Positions 16,397 to 25,949 are shown, counted from the first letter of the stretch. The stretch is 64,000 nt of DNA from Nocardia albiluteola (GCF_018860155.1 NZ_JAHKNI010000004.1:434001-498000), one strand, 5' to 3'. Made by a program: numbers and translations. Notes: a model not told the origin generated them from the sequence alone.

Positions 16397-19300
16397 ATGT
16401 TCGACGACCTCAGCGACGCGATCTCCGCCGCAGAGAAATCGGTCGGCGAACTCGCGGACGCAGGGCTGCACAGTGTTGCCTCCGTGGCACACAATGTCGG
16501 CGCGGACTCGGTGGCAAAGGCACTCGACAAGGTCGGGGACCACATCGTTGACGCCTACGGCGGTTCGCTGATCGAGTTGCAGCTCGGCGAAACCGACGAC
16601 CCGACCGAGCTGGTCCGTGGCGAGACGAGCAAGATCAATCAGGCGGCGCAGCGGTGCAGGCAGATGGGCGATGGCATCGGCGAGACCGGGGACGCGCTGC
16701 GCAAGATCGACGTCGGTGACTGGAAGGGCGCGACCGCGGATAAATTCCGCAGCGAGTACGACCGTGTACCCAAACTGTGGTGGACCGGCGCGGATGCCAT
16801 GCATGCCGCGGCGAGCGCGCTCGACGACTGGTTCCACGAGGTGACCGCCGCGCAAACCAAGGCCGGCGAGGCGATCGCGAAATGGAATCAGGCCCGTGCG
16901 ACCGAAACCCGCGCCAAGGACGCGTGGAACCGGCTGACGAGCGAACAACGAGCCGAAACGCCGCTGACCGATACCTGGACCCCGATATATCAAGCGGCGC
17001 AACAAATTCTGTCCGGTGCACGATCACAGCGGGATGCCGCGGCCGTGACGGCGGCGTCGAAGCTGCGGGCCGCGACCGCCGAGGCTCCCGAGACACCCTC
17101 GTTCACCCAGCGGATGAAGGACGACTTCAGCGACGCCTCTGCGGCCGTGGACGACCTGAAGGAACATTTCCTCAAGGGCCTGGTCACCAGCCTCACCGGG
17201 ATCGTGAAGTTCCTGCGGCAGGTGAACCCGGCCGACGCCTACAACGTGACCCATCCCGCGCAGTACTACCAGGCTCAGGCCGACCTGACTACGGGCATGG
17301 TGGTCGCCACCGCGGACGGGGCCGCGACGGTGCACTCGTTCCTGCACAGCGTCCGCACCGATCCGGCCGCGTTCGCAGGCTCGCTGGTCGGGCAGGCCGC
17401 CCTCGGGGCCGCCACCGGAGGCGCGGGCGATGTCGTCGCCGCGGGTGATGCTGCCGACACCGCCGTTGCCGCCGCTCGCACCGCCGAAACCGCCGACACC
17501 ACAGTCCAATCCGCGGCCAAGGTCACAGACTCCGCGACCAACGCCGCAAAGACTGCCGAATCCGCCCCGAAAGCCACCGAACCCGCGCCGCGCCCACAAG
17601 CGCCCGCACAGCCCACCGCACCCGCACCGCAAGCGGCGCATCCCGCTCAGGCGCCCGAACCCGCGCGGGCGCCGAGCCAGCCCTCCAGTGTCACAAGCCA
17701 TTCCGAGGCGCCGGCGCAACCCGCCCCGTCCACGCCGCAGCCCTCGCATGCCGTTCAGGCGCCCGAGTCCGCGCAGGCGCCGAGTCAATCCGCAAATCTC
17801 GCAAGTCATTCGGAGGCGCCTGCGCAGTCGGCAGCGCCCGCGTCGCAAACGTCGCATGCGGTTCAGGCGCCGGAGTCGGCGCAGGTGCCGGGTCGGTCTG
17901 CTGATCTGGCGAGTCATTCCGAGGCGCCTGCGCAGTCTGCTCCGTCCGCGTCCCAAACACCGCACGCTGCTCAAACAGCTGAGCCCGCGCAGGTGCCGAG
18001 CCGATCCGCCGATCTGGCAAGTCATTCGGAGGCGCCTGCGCAGTCGGCAGCGCCCGCGTCGCAAACGTCGCATGCGGTTCAGGCGCCGGAATCAGCGCAG
18101 GTGCCGGGTCGGTCTGCCGATCTGGCAAGTCATTCCGAGGCACCGGCGCAGTCTGCCACGCCCACGCCACAGTCTTCACAACCTGTTCAGGCGCCCACAT
18201 CAGCGACAATGGCCCCCCATACCGACGCCGCCCCCGAGTCGGCGCAGGCAACGAGCCAATCTTCCAATACCGCAAGCCATCTGGACACCAACGCACAACC
18301 ATCCGTCGTCCAGACATCCACAGCTCAACCCGCCACAGCGGCGAAGGTGGACTCGCCGGGACTCACCAACACCGCACCCGAATCGACCGCACGACCGCAA
18401 CCGACGTCGGCGGGTTCGCAGGTGCATTCGACGCCGTCGATCCGATCTGCCGACAGCGGGCTCCTCCGCCCGGGTGATCGCCCGGCACTCGAACCCACCG
18501 GTGGCCCGCAGACATCGGCGCCCCGGTCGGCGGGCACCGCTACCCGCCCCGAGCCGGCCACGGCCAAACCTGCATCCGAGCCCCCTAGGCCACGACCATC
18601 CGACCCCGCACCCACCCGCAACCCACAAACGCCGACAGGATCCCGCCCGGATGCCCCCGGCGCCCGCCCCGGGCCGTCGCTGAGCCCGCCCGACCAGCCC
18701 ATACGAGCGCCAGAAGCGCCCACACCGGCTCGCCCAACGCCCGAACCTGAGACCACCGCCCCACATTCCGCTGACGAACGGCCCGCGCCCGCGGAACCCG
18801 AGTCGATGGCGCCCTCCGGCCCATCGGAGGCCCCCGCCGGCCCACACACACCCGAAACCCCCACCAGCCCAGCCGAGCCCGACACGTCGGCACCGGACAC
18901 CCACCCCGAAGCACCCGAGCCCGACACATCGGCCCCGGACACCCACCCCGAGCCGACCGAGCCCGACACATCGGCCCCGGACCCCCACCCCGAACCACCG
19001 GAACCTGAACCCGCACCGCACAACTCACCTGACCCCGCCGACCCAGAAGAACTCACATCACCAGAACCCGCCACCGATACTCCCGACAGCCCGCACTCAC
19101 CAGAAGCCACAGATCCCACACCCGACCCGGATGCCCCCGACAACCCAGCGCGATCCGCCGAACCCCGAACACCGGAACCCGAACCCGCACAGTTCGGTTC
19201 ACTCGACCTCCCCGACCCCTTAGGCCCCAGATCCGCACCGGAACCACGCCCCACCGACGCAGCGCCCGGATACGACACTCCTGCCGAATCATCACGGCCC

Positions 19301-20443
19301 AGCTGGCTCGACCAGGAACCCGACCGGTTCCCTGCTGATCTGCCCGAGCCGACGTCCGAACCGCGGGCACCCGAACCACGCTCTGCTGACGCCTCACCGC
19401 ACCCAGAACCCGACACACCACGCAGCTCGCCGGAGCCGCGGCGTCCGGATGCGGTTCGACGCGCGGATGAGCCTCGGCGCCCGGACGACCCCGGGGAATC
19501 TCGTGAGCCCCAGGGGCCTCGGTCCGAACCAGGGCCGAGGGATGACCTTCGCCCCGAGCGTCCGGGTCCGGGGCAGCCGGGGCGTGCCGCACCGGAACAT
19601 GACGGTCCGCCCGGCGGCCCGCCCGAGCCACCCGAACCCCCGGGAGCCGCGGGCCGGTCCGAACCGGGCGAGCCCAAACCGAATCTTCGCGATCTGTTTC
19701 CGCAGGACGGCATGCCGTTCGACAAGGAGCGGCTGTTGCCGCAGTTCCGGCAAGCGATCGAGGGCGAATATCGTGGACTGCGTGTCGAAATCCACGACGT
19801 GAATTTCGATATAGAAAAGGGCAGGCTGCATGTGGAGATAAAGTTCACCGACCAAATTGGCAGGCATGCCGGGTTGGCTGACCGGTTCTATTTCAAGGAG
19901 GGGGATAATCTGATCGCCCATCATGAGCTTTCCACGCTGAGGCCCCAATTCCAGGGCAACGGGTTTGCCAAGGAGTGGCAGAATTCCATGTTTGACTGGT
20001 ATAGACAATCTGGAGTAGCTGAGTCGAGGTTGCTGGCTAATATCGATGTCGGAAGCTACGCTTTTGCGCGGCAGGGCTTTGAGTTCGCGGACCAAGCGGA
20101 GGCCGTCGAGCTTATTCGACCCCGACTGGAGAACGAGCTGTCCAATGCACGTAGCGAGGTCGAGCAGCTCGCGCGTGACCGGGATTCGCTGCCTGTGGGA
20201 CCGGAGAGGGACGCCCTTGTAAAACAGATTAAAGAGCATAGTTCGATGATCGAAAAAGGCGAAAAGATGCTCGATGACTTCAGGGTCGGCTCTCCTGATT
20301 TCCCCACGCCGAGGGCAATCACAGAGCTTGGTAGGCCGGCGGGGTTGCTTCCCGGGCAGTCGGAGGAGTTGTCGTATTTGGGGAAGCGCGTGTTCATGGA
20401 ATTCGGTGAGAGGATCAGTTGGCATGGGAAGTACGTTTTCTAG
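16397..20443 (+). CDS. Polymorphic toxin with T7SS signal domain and atypical GNAT-like C-terminal tip
   Basis: 1348 aa. Residues 1-~280 match the putative T7SS secretion signal domain found on actinobacterial toxins (GETSKINQAAQRCRQMGDGI, VGDWKGATADKFRSEYDRVP). An Ala/Gly-rich hydrophobic stretch (~290-370) follows, then ~720 residues of Pro/Ala/Ser/Glu-rich linker, including five 36-aa repeats at 433-612. The folded tip (~1095-1348) is encoded by visibly more AT-rich DNA. In the tip, RFYFKEGDNLIAHHEL, FQGNGFAKEWQNSMF and SYAFARQGFEF line up with strand 4, the acyl-CoA loop and the last strand of GNAT acyltransferases; this is my inference. Probably an exported anti-competitor or host effector, with the next gene as candidate immunity. 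Confidence 0.75.
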   Translation: MFDDLSDAISAAEKSVGELADAGLHSVASVAHNVGADSVAKALDKVGDHIVDAYGGSLIELQLGETDDPTELVRGETSKINQAAQRCRQMGDGIGETGDALRKIDVGDWKGATADKFRSEYDRVPKLWWTGADAMHAAASALDDWFHEVTAAQTKAGEAIAKWNQARATETRAKDAWNRLTSEQRAETPLTDTWTPIYQAAQQILSGARSQRDAAAVTAASKLRAATAEAPETPSFTQRMKDDFSDASAAVDDLKEHFLKGLVTSLTGIVKFLRQVNPADAYNVTHPAQYYQAQADLTTGMVVATADGAATVHSFLHSVRTDPAAFAGSLVGQAALGAATGGAGDVVAAGDAADTAVAAARTAETADTTVQSAAKVTDSATNAAKTAESAPKATEPAPRPQAPAQPTAPAPQAAHPAQAPEPARAPSQPSSVTSHSEAPAQPAPSTPQPSHAVQAPESAQAPSQSANLASHSEAPAQSAAPASQTSHAVQAPESAQVPGRSADLASHSEAPAQSAPSASQTPHAAQTAEPAQVPSRSADLASHSEAPAQSAAPASQTSHAVQAPESAQVPGRSADLASHSEAPAQSATPTPQSSQPVQAPTSATMAPHTDAAPESAQATSQSSNTASHLDTNAQPSVVQTSTAQPATAAKVDSPGLTNTAPESTARPQPTSAGSQVHSTPSIRSADSGLLRPGDRPALEPTGGPQTSAPRSAGTATRPEPATAKPASEPPRPRPSDPAPTRNPQTPTGSRPDAPGARPGPSLSPPDQPIRAPEAPTPARPTPEPETTAPHSADERPAPAEPESMAPSGPSEAPAGPHTPETPTSPAEPDTSAPDTHPEAPEPDTSAPDTHPEPTEPDTSAPDPHPEPPEPEPAPHNSPDPADPEELTSPEPATDTPDSPHSPEATDPTPDPDAPDNPARSAEPRTPEPEPAQFGSLDLPDPLGPRSAPEPRPTDAAPGYDTPAESSRPSWLDQEPDRFPADLPEPTSEPRAPEPRSADASPHPEPDTPRSSPEPRRPDAVRRADEPRRPDDPGESREPQGPRSEPGPRDDLRPERPGPGQPGRAAPEHDGPPGGPPEPPEPPGAAGRSEPGEPKPNLRDLFPQDGMPFDKERLLPQFRQAIEGEYRGLRVEIHDVNFDIEKGRLHVEIKFTDQIGRHAGLADRFYFKEGDNLIAHHELSTLRPQFQGNGFAKEWQNSMFDWYRQSGVAESRLLANIDVGSYAFARQGFEFADQAEAVELIRPRLENELSNARSEVEQLARDRDSLPVGPERDALVKQIKEHSSMIEKGEKMLDDFRVGSPDFPTPRAITELGRPAGLLPGQSEELSYLGKRVFMEFGERISWHGKYVF
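17693..18232 (+). repeat. Five tandem 108-bp repeats in the toxin linker
   Basis: The phrase encoding SHSEAPAQ recurs at 17693, 17801, 17909, 18017 and 18125, an exact 108-bp (36-codon) period. Copies 2 and 4 are almost identical over their full length, as are parts of copies 3 and 5, which points to recent copying. They lengthen the stalk between signal domain and tip. Confidence 0.9.
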
Positions 20444-20461
20444 TATGAGTAGGATTGGATC

Positions 20462-21847
20462 GTGAGAGATCCCCGGATCGCCCCGAAGGGCTGGCCGACC
20501 GACGAGAAGAAGCGACTTCGCGATAAAGGGCAGAACTGGCATTTCGACTGGTCGGATCGATGGAGCGAGCGGGTGCCGTTCCGGCCGGACAGTCGAGTAG
20601 TTGATAACAGTGATTACAACCTGCACTACGTGGATGTCGAGGCACCGCTGGAAGCCGAGGTGGAATACGGCGAGCGGGATAACGAAATCAGCGGTGAGCG
20701 CCCGAGACGCGTGGTGCGGTTGCCGTTGCCGACCGGGGCCGAGCGGTTGCGGGGGGCAATGGTATCAGCGGCAATTGGTGATGCCTTCGCAGGTTCTCGC
20801 GGTGCCTTGAAGGAGTATTCCTGGTATTGCGGCGTGCCGGGCAAGGCGCTGGTCGACTACTTGCCGATCGACCGAATGCTGTCGTGTTGGATCACTCAAC
20901 TGATGGGGTACACCGGCGAAGGGCTGATCCGGGCGCTGACGGGGCGACGTGCCGGGCATTCGGTCGATCCGGTATCGACCGTGCAGCACGGTTATCAGCG
21001 GTGGCTCTACCGTATGCTGCGGGATGTAAGAGTGCCGGGCGAGTGGCGCACCTACGGGGGGCCTTATGCGCGCGAATCAGGTGACGACGACGCCCCGGAC
21101 GGCCCACTGTCGGAAGAAACCGAGTTCAGGGTGCAGCAGGAGCCTGATGCAGCGGTCATCGATGCCCTGAAAGCATTCGCCGCCACCGGCATTCGCTCGA
21201 CCCCCGCGGATCCGCGCAGCGCGGCGCGCGGCGGCGATGTCCTGGCGCGGGCCGCTCTTGCCGCAGTCTGGTCGGAAGATCTGTCGGAGACTTTCGATCT
21301 CGCCGTCGCCATTGCCGCACTGACCCACCCTCATCCCGATGACTATCTGGCCGCGGGCACGCTGGCCGTGGTTCTGCACCAGCAGATCCGGGCCCGCCCC
21401 TTCATGGATTGCCTGGCCGATGGTTATCGCCAGTTGATGGCCAGGCCCGGTCATGAGCGAACCTCTGCGATGATCGACAATGTAGTCGGTCTGGTGCGTA
21501 ATGAGCGTGCACCCATGCAGCCGGAGAATCTGCGCCGACATTTCCCCGGCGGTGGCGCGGACGCCACCGAGGTACTCGGCATCGCGCTCTACAGCGCAAT
21601 GCTCGGTGATTACGTGCGCGAGGCGCTGCTGTTGGCATTGAATTATGCCGACGCCCATGCCCGCCCGGTCGCCGCGACGGCGGGGATGCTCATCGGCGCC
21701 GAGTATGGGATTCGTGCGGTTCCCAAGGTCTTTCGTGACCCGGTCGAGTCGACCGAAATCATCGACATGCTCGCCACCGATATCGCCACCGAACTCCGCG
21801 ACGTCCTCACCGACGACGAATGGCGCCGGCGCTATCCGCCGACCTGA
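20462..21847 (+). CDS. Degenerate ADP-ribosylglycohydrolase-like protein, candidate immunity protein
   Basis: 461 aa, GTG 20462, 18 bp after the toxin. After ~75 N-terminal residues of unknown type it shows the all-helical ARH/DraG layout: LRGAMVSAAIGDAFAGS, ALTHPHPDDYLAAGTLAVVL, and NYADAHARPVAATAGMLIGA where active enzymes have a G-D-x-D-T motif. The usual TDDT metal motif is replaced around YLPIDRMLSCW. Loss of these metal ligands argues for a non-catalytic or altered protein. Position behind the toxin suits an immunity or companion role, as does the TGATG overlap with the Rhs gene, but a second effector is possible. Confidence 0.6.
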   Translation: MRDPRIAPKGWPTDEKKRLRDKGQNWHFDWSDRWSERVPFRPDSRVVDNSDYNLHYVDVEAPLEAEVEYGERDNEISGERPRRVVRLPLPTGAERLRGAMVSAAIGDAFAGSRGALKEYSWYCGVPGKALVDYLPIDRMLSCWITQLMGYTGEGLIRALTGRRAGHSVDPVSTVQHGYQRWLYRMLRDVRVPGEWRTYGGPYARESGDDDAPDGPLSEETEFRVQQEPDAAVIDALKAFAATGIRSTPADPRSAARGGDVLARAALAAVWSEDLSETFDLAVAIAALTHPHPDDYLAAGTLAVVLHQQIRARPFMDCLADGYRQLMARPGHERTSAMIDNVVGLVRNERAPMQPENLRRHFPGGGADATEVLGIALYSAMLGDYVREALLLALNYADAHARPVAATAGMLIGAEYGIRAVPKVFRDPVESTEIIDMLATDIATELRDVLTDDEWRRRYPPT

Positions 21848-24800
21848 TGGCGGGATTCGAGGAAGCCGGGCGCGGTGTTCAGCCAGATGTCGAGCGGGTG
21901 GTTCAAATGCCCGATACCGCTGCACCACAATCACTTCCACATGGCAACGCTGATCATTCACCGCACAGCCGAGCCGCCGCCGACCAGGGCGCTCACGAAG
22001 AAGCCTTGACCTCCGGCGCCGCCCGCAACCGTACCGAGCACGAGAAAACTGTCTCCGACAACCATGTCGACCTCGCTACGGGTGAGCTCTTTCTGGCGCA
22101 GACCGATGTCGAGCTACCCGGTGTGCTGTCACTGGTATTGCGGCGCACGCACTGCTCGAATTACCGGTTCGGGCGGTGGTTTGGTCCGTCGTGGTCGGCG
22201 ACGCTGGATGTGCGACTGGTGGTCGAGCGCGAGGGGGTGACCTTCCTCAGCGAGGACGGTGTCATGCTCGCGTTTCCGCACCCTGGAGACGGCGTCGCGG
22301 TGCAACCGATTACCGGCGTGCAGCGGTGGACGCTGACGCACACCGAGGTCGGCGCCTATCAGTTGTGGGATCAACGCCGGGAACTGATTTGGCATTTCGC
22401 GCCCGAGCCGGGACTGGGCGGTGAGGAGTCTCAGCTCGGGAACTATGCGGTGTCGGCGATCACCGACCGGTTCCGCAACCGCGTCCGGTTCCATTACGAC
22501 AGACGCGGTGTGCCGGTGGAGGTTTCACATTCCGGTGGATACCGGGTGTTGATCGATACCGAGTCCGGACGGGTTACGCGGCTGTCGGTACACGACCGCG
22601 GTTCGGTCGTTCCGATGCGCGAATTCGCCTATGAGGCAGGTGAATTGGTTACTGAAACCAACGCCGTTGGTGCGAGCACACAGTACACCTACGACGAGCA
22701 TCGGATGACTGCGTGGACGGACTCCAACAGCAACCAGATGGTGAACACCTACGACGATTCCGGGCGTGTGGTGTTCCAGCGCGGCATCTTCGGCGTCCTC
22801 GACTGCGACTTCATATACGCCGAATTCCCCGACAACACTGGTTCTCTCACCACTGTGATTGATTCTCTCGAGGCGGTCACCCGTTACGGCTTCGACCACG
22901 ATCTACAGTTGCGGGATCTGGTCGACCCTGGCGGCGGGCACACGCACCGTGACTACAACGTCGACCGCCGCCCGTTGAAGGTCATCGGCCCCGATGGCGC
23001 GCTTACCCACTATCGCTACACCGCCGACGGTGACATCGCGCAGATCAGGCGGCCCGACGAGCATGCCCTGTCGTTCGAGTACGCATTCCGCGGGCGGCCG
23101 ACAGTGTGCACCGATGTCGACGGCAGTGTGCGCCATCAGGAATGGGATGGCTCGGGCAACCTCATTGCGGTGACCGATCCCGCCGGAGCCCGCACCGAAT
23201 ACCGGTACCATCCCAATGGCGCTGTCGCCGAGGTGATCGGCGAGGGTGGTGTTCGAACCATGATTGAAGTCGACGGGGCCGGGCTGTCGACGCGGATCAC
23301 CCATCCCGCGGGCGCGGTCACCAGCGTCGATCGTGATGGGTTCGGTCGCCCGGTCCTGAGCATCGATCCCCTCGGCGCGCAGATCCACTACGAGTGGTCG
23401 GTTGCAGGAAAGCTGCTGAGCCGCACAGATTCTGACGGGCACACGGAGTCGTGGTCTTACGACGGGGAAGGCAGTCTGCTCACCCACACCGACCGCGCCG
23501 GGGGACTGACTTCGTTCACCTACGGACCGTTCGCCCTTCTCGCCTCCCGAACCGACCCCGACGGCTCCACCACCGACTTCCGCTACGACTCGCAGCGCCG
23601 TCTCGTCGGTGTGATCAACCCACTGGGCCAGCGCTGGAGCTACGAATACGACCTCGCCGGGCGACTCATCGCCGAAACCGACTACAGTGGCGTGGTCACG
23701 CGCTTCACTTACGACCGGAATGGGCGCGTCGCGACGACTATCGCCGACACCGGCGTCACCGTTCATCACAGCTACGACCTCCTCGGCCGCCCGATCGAAA
23801 CCATCGCCGACACAGGAGAATTCGTCAGGTACACCTACGACCCGGCTGGGCGCGTCCGCACCGCCACCTCCGGGACCGGCGACGAGATCGGGCACACGTT
23901 GGCCTTCGGCTACACCGTGACCGGCGAGTGTGCGGCCCAGCAGCTCGACGACGAGCCTGCCATGCGGTACGAATACGACTCGCAGGGACGGCCGACCCGA
24001 CGAACGAGTCCCAGCGGTGCTGTCACATCGTGGAAGTACAACTCCGCCGGCCACATCCGAAGCATGGATACCGACGATCATTGTGTGGACTTCTCGTATG
24101 ATCCGCTCGGCCGTCTTACCGGATGGCGCGTCGGTGAAATCGATTGCAGCAGAGCTCACACCGAATACGGATGTGTTTCCGAACAACAGGTCATCGCATT
24201 CCCCGCGGTGTCGCTGAGTCTAGACCTGGGGTCGGGCGACCGTCCCGACCCGATGTCGATACGCCGCGACGAATACTCCTACCGCCCGGACGGATACGTC
24301 ACCGCCCACAGGAGCGATGGCACCGGGGCCGAACCGGTCGAACGGCAATACACCCTGGACCCCGTCGGCCGGGTGACCGCTGTCTCACGGAACGGAATCC
24401 CCTCCACGGCATACCAATACGATCCACTGAGCAACATCGTCGCCGCGACTGTTCCACACGCCACCGCCGGTGACACAGGGCTGGTGTTCGACGAGCACGG
24501 CAGCCGAGAGTACCGCGGCAACCTGCTCATTCGTGCCGGTCACACCCGCTACCACTACGACCGGTCCGCGCGGCTCATTCGGAAGGAAAGAACCCACCGG
24601 TCGCGGGAAACCGAAGCCTGGCACCACCGCTACAACGCATTCGGCCAGCTCACCGATGTGTGGACTCCCACCCGGCAATGGTGGCACTACACCTACGACG
24701 GCCTGGGGCGTCGCGTCACCAAACTTCTCCTCCGAACCGATGGAACCGTCGTCGAAAGCGCCGACTTCACTTGGGATGGAATCCGTCTGATCGAGCAGGA

Positions 24801-25395
24801 AACAGAACACTCGATCACCCGGTGGAACTACGAACCCCACACCTTCGTGCCCGTCACGCAGACTACGGACCGGGCGGGTGTCGTCGACCGCGAATTCCTC
24901 GCCGTACTCACCGATCCCACCGGTTCACGAACAGACCTCATCGAGGCCGACACCGGGCAGATCGCGGGTTCTGCGGAAAGCGACCTGTGGGGGCAAATCG
25001 TCTGGCACGCTGGTAACAGCACACCGCTGCGATTCCCGGGCGGGTTCCACGATCCCGAGACCGGCCTGCATTACGACGATCAGCGTTACTACGATCCTGG
25101 GACCGGTCGATACATCACTCCGGACCCGCTCGGTCGCGATTCGAGTCCGAATCCTCTCGTCTATCAAAACATTCCCCGATTGCCGACAATAGTCACCGCC
25201 TCCGACGTCTATGCGTTTCTGGGCCTTTGCGGCATGCCTGACCAGCGCCCGGTCCAGCTCGGATGCCGGAAGGATTCGGCTTCGGCACGGAATTCGGCAC
25301 CTGGACTCGGAAGCTGCCCGCCCGCGGTGGCGCTACCGGAACTGACCTCCACCAAGTGGATCGTCTGGGGAGGCGGGCAGATTCGTCCGGTGTAG
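21847..25395 (+). CDS. Rhs/YD-repeat protein lacking a toxin tip
   Basis: 1182 aa from ATG 21847, which overlaps the previous stop (TGATG). Residues ~60-130 are a DUF6531-type Rhs N-terminal domain (NHVDLATGELFLAQTDVELPG). About 900 residues of YD repeats follow (for example YEYDLAGRLIAETDYSGVV), building the Rhs cocoon, up to the core terminus RYYDPGTGRYITPDPLG (~1083-1099). Instead of the usual variable toxin the frame reads ~80 unrelated residues and ends [21 protein letters not shown], the proA C terminus. So the tip has been lost and replaced by a proA remnant. No PAAR or signal domain is present in this polypeptide. Function now doubtful. Confidence 0.85.
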   Translation: MAGFEEAGRGVQPDVERVVQMPDTAAPQSLPHGNADHSPHSRAAADQGAHEEALTSGAARNRTEHEKTVSDNHVDLATGELFLAQTDVELPGVLSLVLRRTHCSNYRFGRWFGPSWSATLDVRLVVEREGVTFLSEDGVMLAFPHPGDGVAVQPITGVQRWTLTHTEVGAYQLWDQRRELIWHFAPEPGLGGEESQLGNYAVSAITDRFRNRVRFHYDRRGVPVEVSHSGGYRVLIDTESGRVTRLSVHDRGSVVPMREFAYEAGELVTETNAVGASTQYTYDEHRMTAWTDSNSNQMVNTYDDSGRVVFQRGIFGVLDCDFIYAEFPDNTGSLTTVIDSLEAVTRYGFDHDLQLRDLVDPGGGHTHRDYNVDRRPLKVIGPDGALTHYRYTADGDIAQIRRPDEHALSFEYAFRGRPTVCTDVDGSVRHQEWDGSGNLIAVTDPAGARTEYRYHPNGAVAEVIGEGGVRTMIEVDGAGLSTRITHPAGAVTSVDRDGFGRPVLSIDPLGAQIHYEWSVAGKLLSRTDSDGHTESWSYDGEGSLLTHTDRAGGLTSFTYGPFALLASRTDPDGSTTDFRYDSQRRLVGVINPLGQRWSYEYDLAGRLIAETDYSGVVTRFTYDRNGRVATTIADTGVTVHHSYDLLGRPIETIADTGEFVRYTYDPAGRVRTATSGTGDEIGHTLAFGYTVTGECAAQQLDDEPAMRYEYDSQGRPTRRTSPSGAVTSWKYNSAGHIRSMDTDDHCVDFSYDPLGRLTGWRVGEIDCSRAHTEYGCVSEQQVIAFPAVSLSLDLGSGDRPDPMSIRRDEYSYRPDGYVTAHRSDGTGAEPVERQYTLDPVGRVTAVSRNGIPSTAYQYDPLSNIVAATVPHATAGDTGLVFDEHGSREYRGNLLIRAGHTRYHYDRSARLIRKERTHRSRETEAWHHRYNAFGQLTDVWTPTRQWWHYTYDGLGRRVTKLLLRTDGTVVESADFTWDGIRLIEQETEHSITRWNYEPHTFVPVTQTTDRAGVVDREFLAVLTDPTGSRTDLIEADTGQIAGSAESDLWGQIVWHAGNSTPLRFPGGFHDPETGLHYDDQRYYDPGTGRYITPDPLGRDSSPNPLVYQNIPRLPTIVTASDVYAFLGLCGMPDQRPVQLGCRKDSASARNSAPGLGSCPPAVALPELTSTKWIVWGGGQIRPV

Positions 25396-25398
25396 GTG
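25272..25398 (+). pseudogene. Decayed proA 3'-end duplicate
   Basis: The last 66 bp (25333-25398) match proA 15102-15167 with two mismatches. The preceding ~60 bp (25272-25332) match proA from 15036 with many substitutions and indels, for example the shared TTCGGCTTCGGC at 25275 and 15039. It marks the right boundary of the toxin island and now supplies the last codons of the Rhs frame. The sharp contrast between a near-identical and a decayed segment is unusual. Confidence 0.85.
25333..25398 (+). repeat. Direct repeat, right copy
   Basis: Partner of 15102-15167 (64/66 identical), in the same orientation. Downstream sequence differs completely from that after proA except for the shared TAGGTG. 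Confidence 0.85.
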
Positions 25399-25578
25399 GG
25401 TGCGGCAGATCGTGAAAATCGATTAGGTGCTGTCGAAACAGGGCGAAAGATCCTGTCCCGCACTACTGTCGATTACGGCTCGAAAAGTGGCCGGGCACTT
25501 GTGCTTCTGTGGGGGCCGGTGCTGACAGTTAGTGTGTTGCGCCCTCGGTGACCCGAGGGTTGGAAAGGTTGGAAACGA

Positions 25579-25920
25579 ATGATTCGAAATGCCCTGGTCA
25601 AGTCCGGTCGAGTGGTGGCGTTGAGTGCCCTGCCGCTGGCTGCCGCGGTGGTCTTCGCGGGTGCGGCCTCGGCCGACACCGGTACGCATGCTCCTGTGGC
25701 CGCGCCCGTCGCCGCCGGAATTCCGCTGCAGCCCGGCGATATTGCCACGAACCCCAAGGCTCAATACCCCAGCCCGGTGCTGAACGGTGCGGCGGCCGGT
25801 GCGGCGATCGGTTCGGCCGTTGGTTCGGCCACCGGTTCGGGCGGCCCCATCCTCGGCGGTCTGATCGGCGCGCTGGTCGGGGATCTCAACCCCAATGTGA
25901 TCCCCCAGGTTCTTCCCTGA
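25579..25920 (+). CDS. Small secreted glycine-zipper-like protein
   Basis: 113 aa. A Sec signal peptide is clear: basic MIRNALVKSGR, hydrophobic core ALSALPLAAAVVFAG and cleavage after ASA (about residue 31). The mature part is Ala/Pro/Gly-rich with a GAAAGAAIGSAVGSATG zipper and a second hydrophobic GGPILGGLIGALVG, suggesting membrane or envelope association. Such small exported proteins are common in Nocardia and have no known function. The leader has a hairpin (25542-25548 / 25553-25559) and a duplicated GGTTGGAAA stretch just before the start. First gene after the island's right boundary. Confidence 0.8.
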   Translation: MIRNALVKSGRVVALSALPLAAAVVFAGAASADTGTHAPVAAPVAAGIPLQPGDIATNPKAQYPSPVLNGAAAGAAIGSAVGSATGSGGPILGGLIGALVGDLNPNVIPQVLP

Positions 25921-25949
25921 CCCGGTCGGATTAGTTCGGGGGCGGCGGC

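Noticed and set aside
18325..19848. Long minus-strand ORF (507 aa) rich in Gly/Ser opposite the toxin linker
   Set aside because: It is the antisense of a biased Pro/Glu-rich coding region; composition mirrors the linker codons and there is no ribosome site. The other long minus frames at 17024-18073 and 18200-19021 are shadows in the same way.
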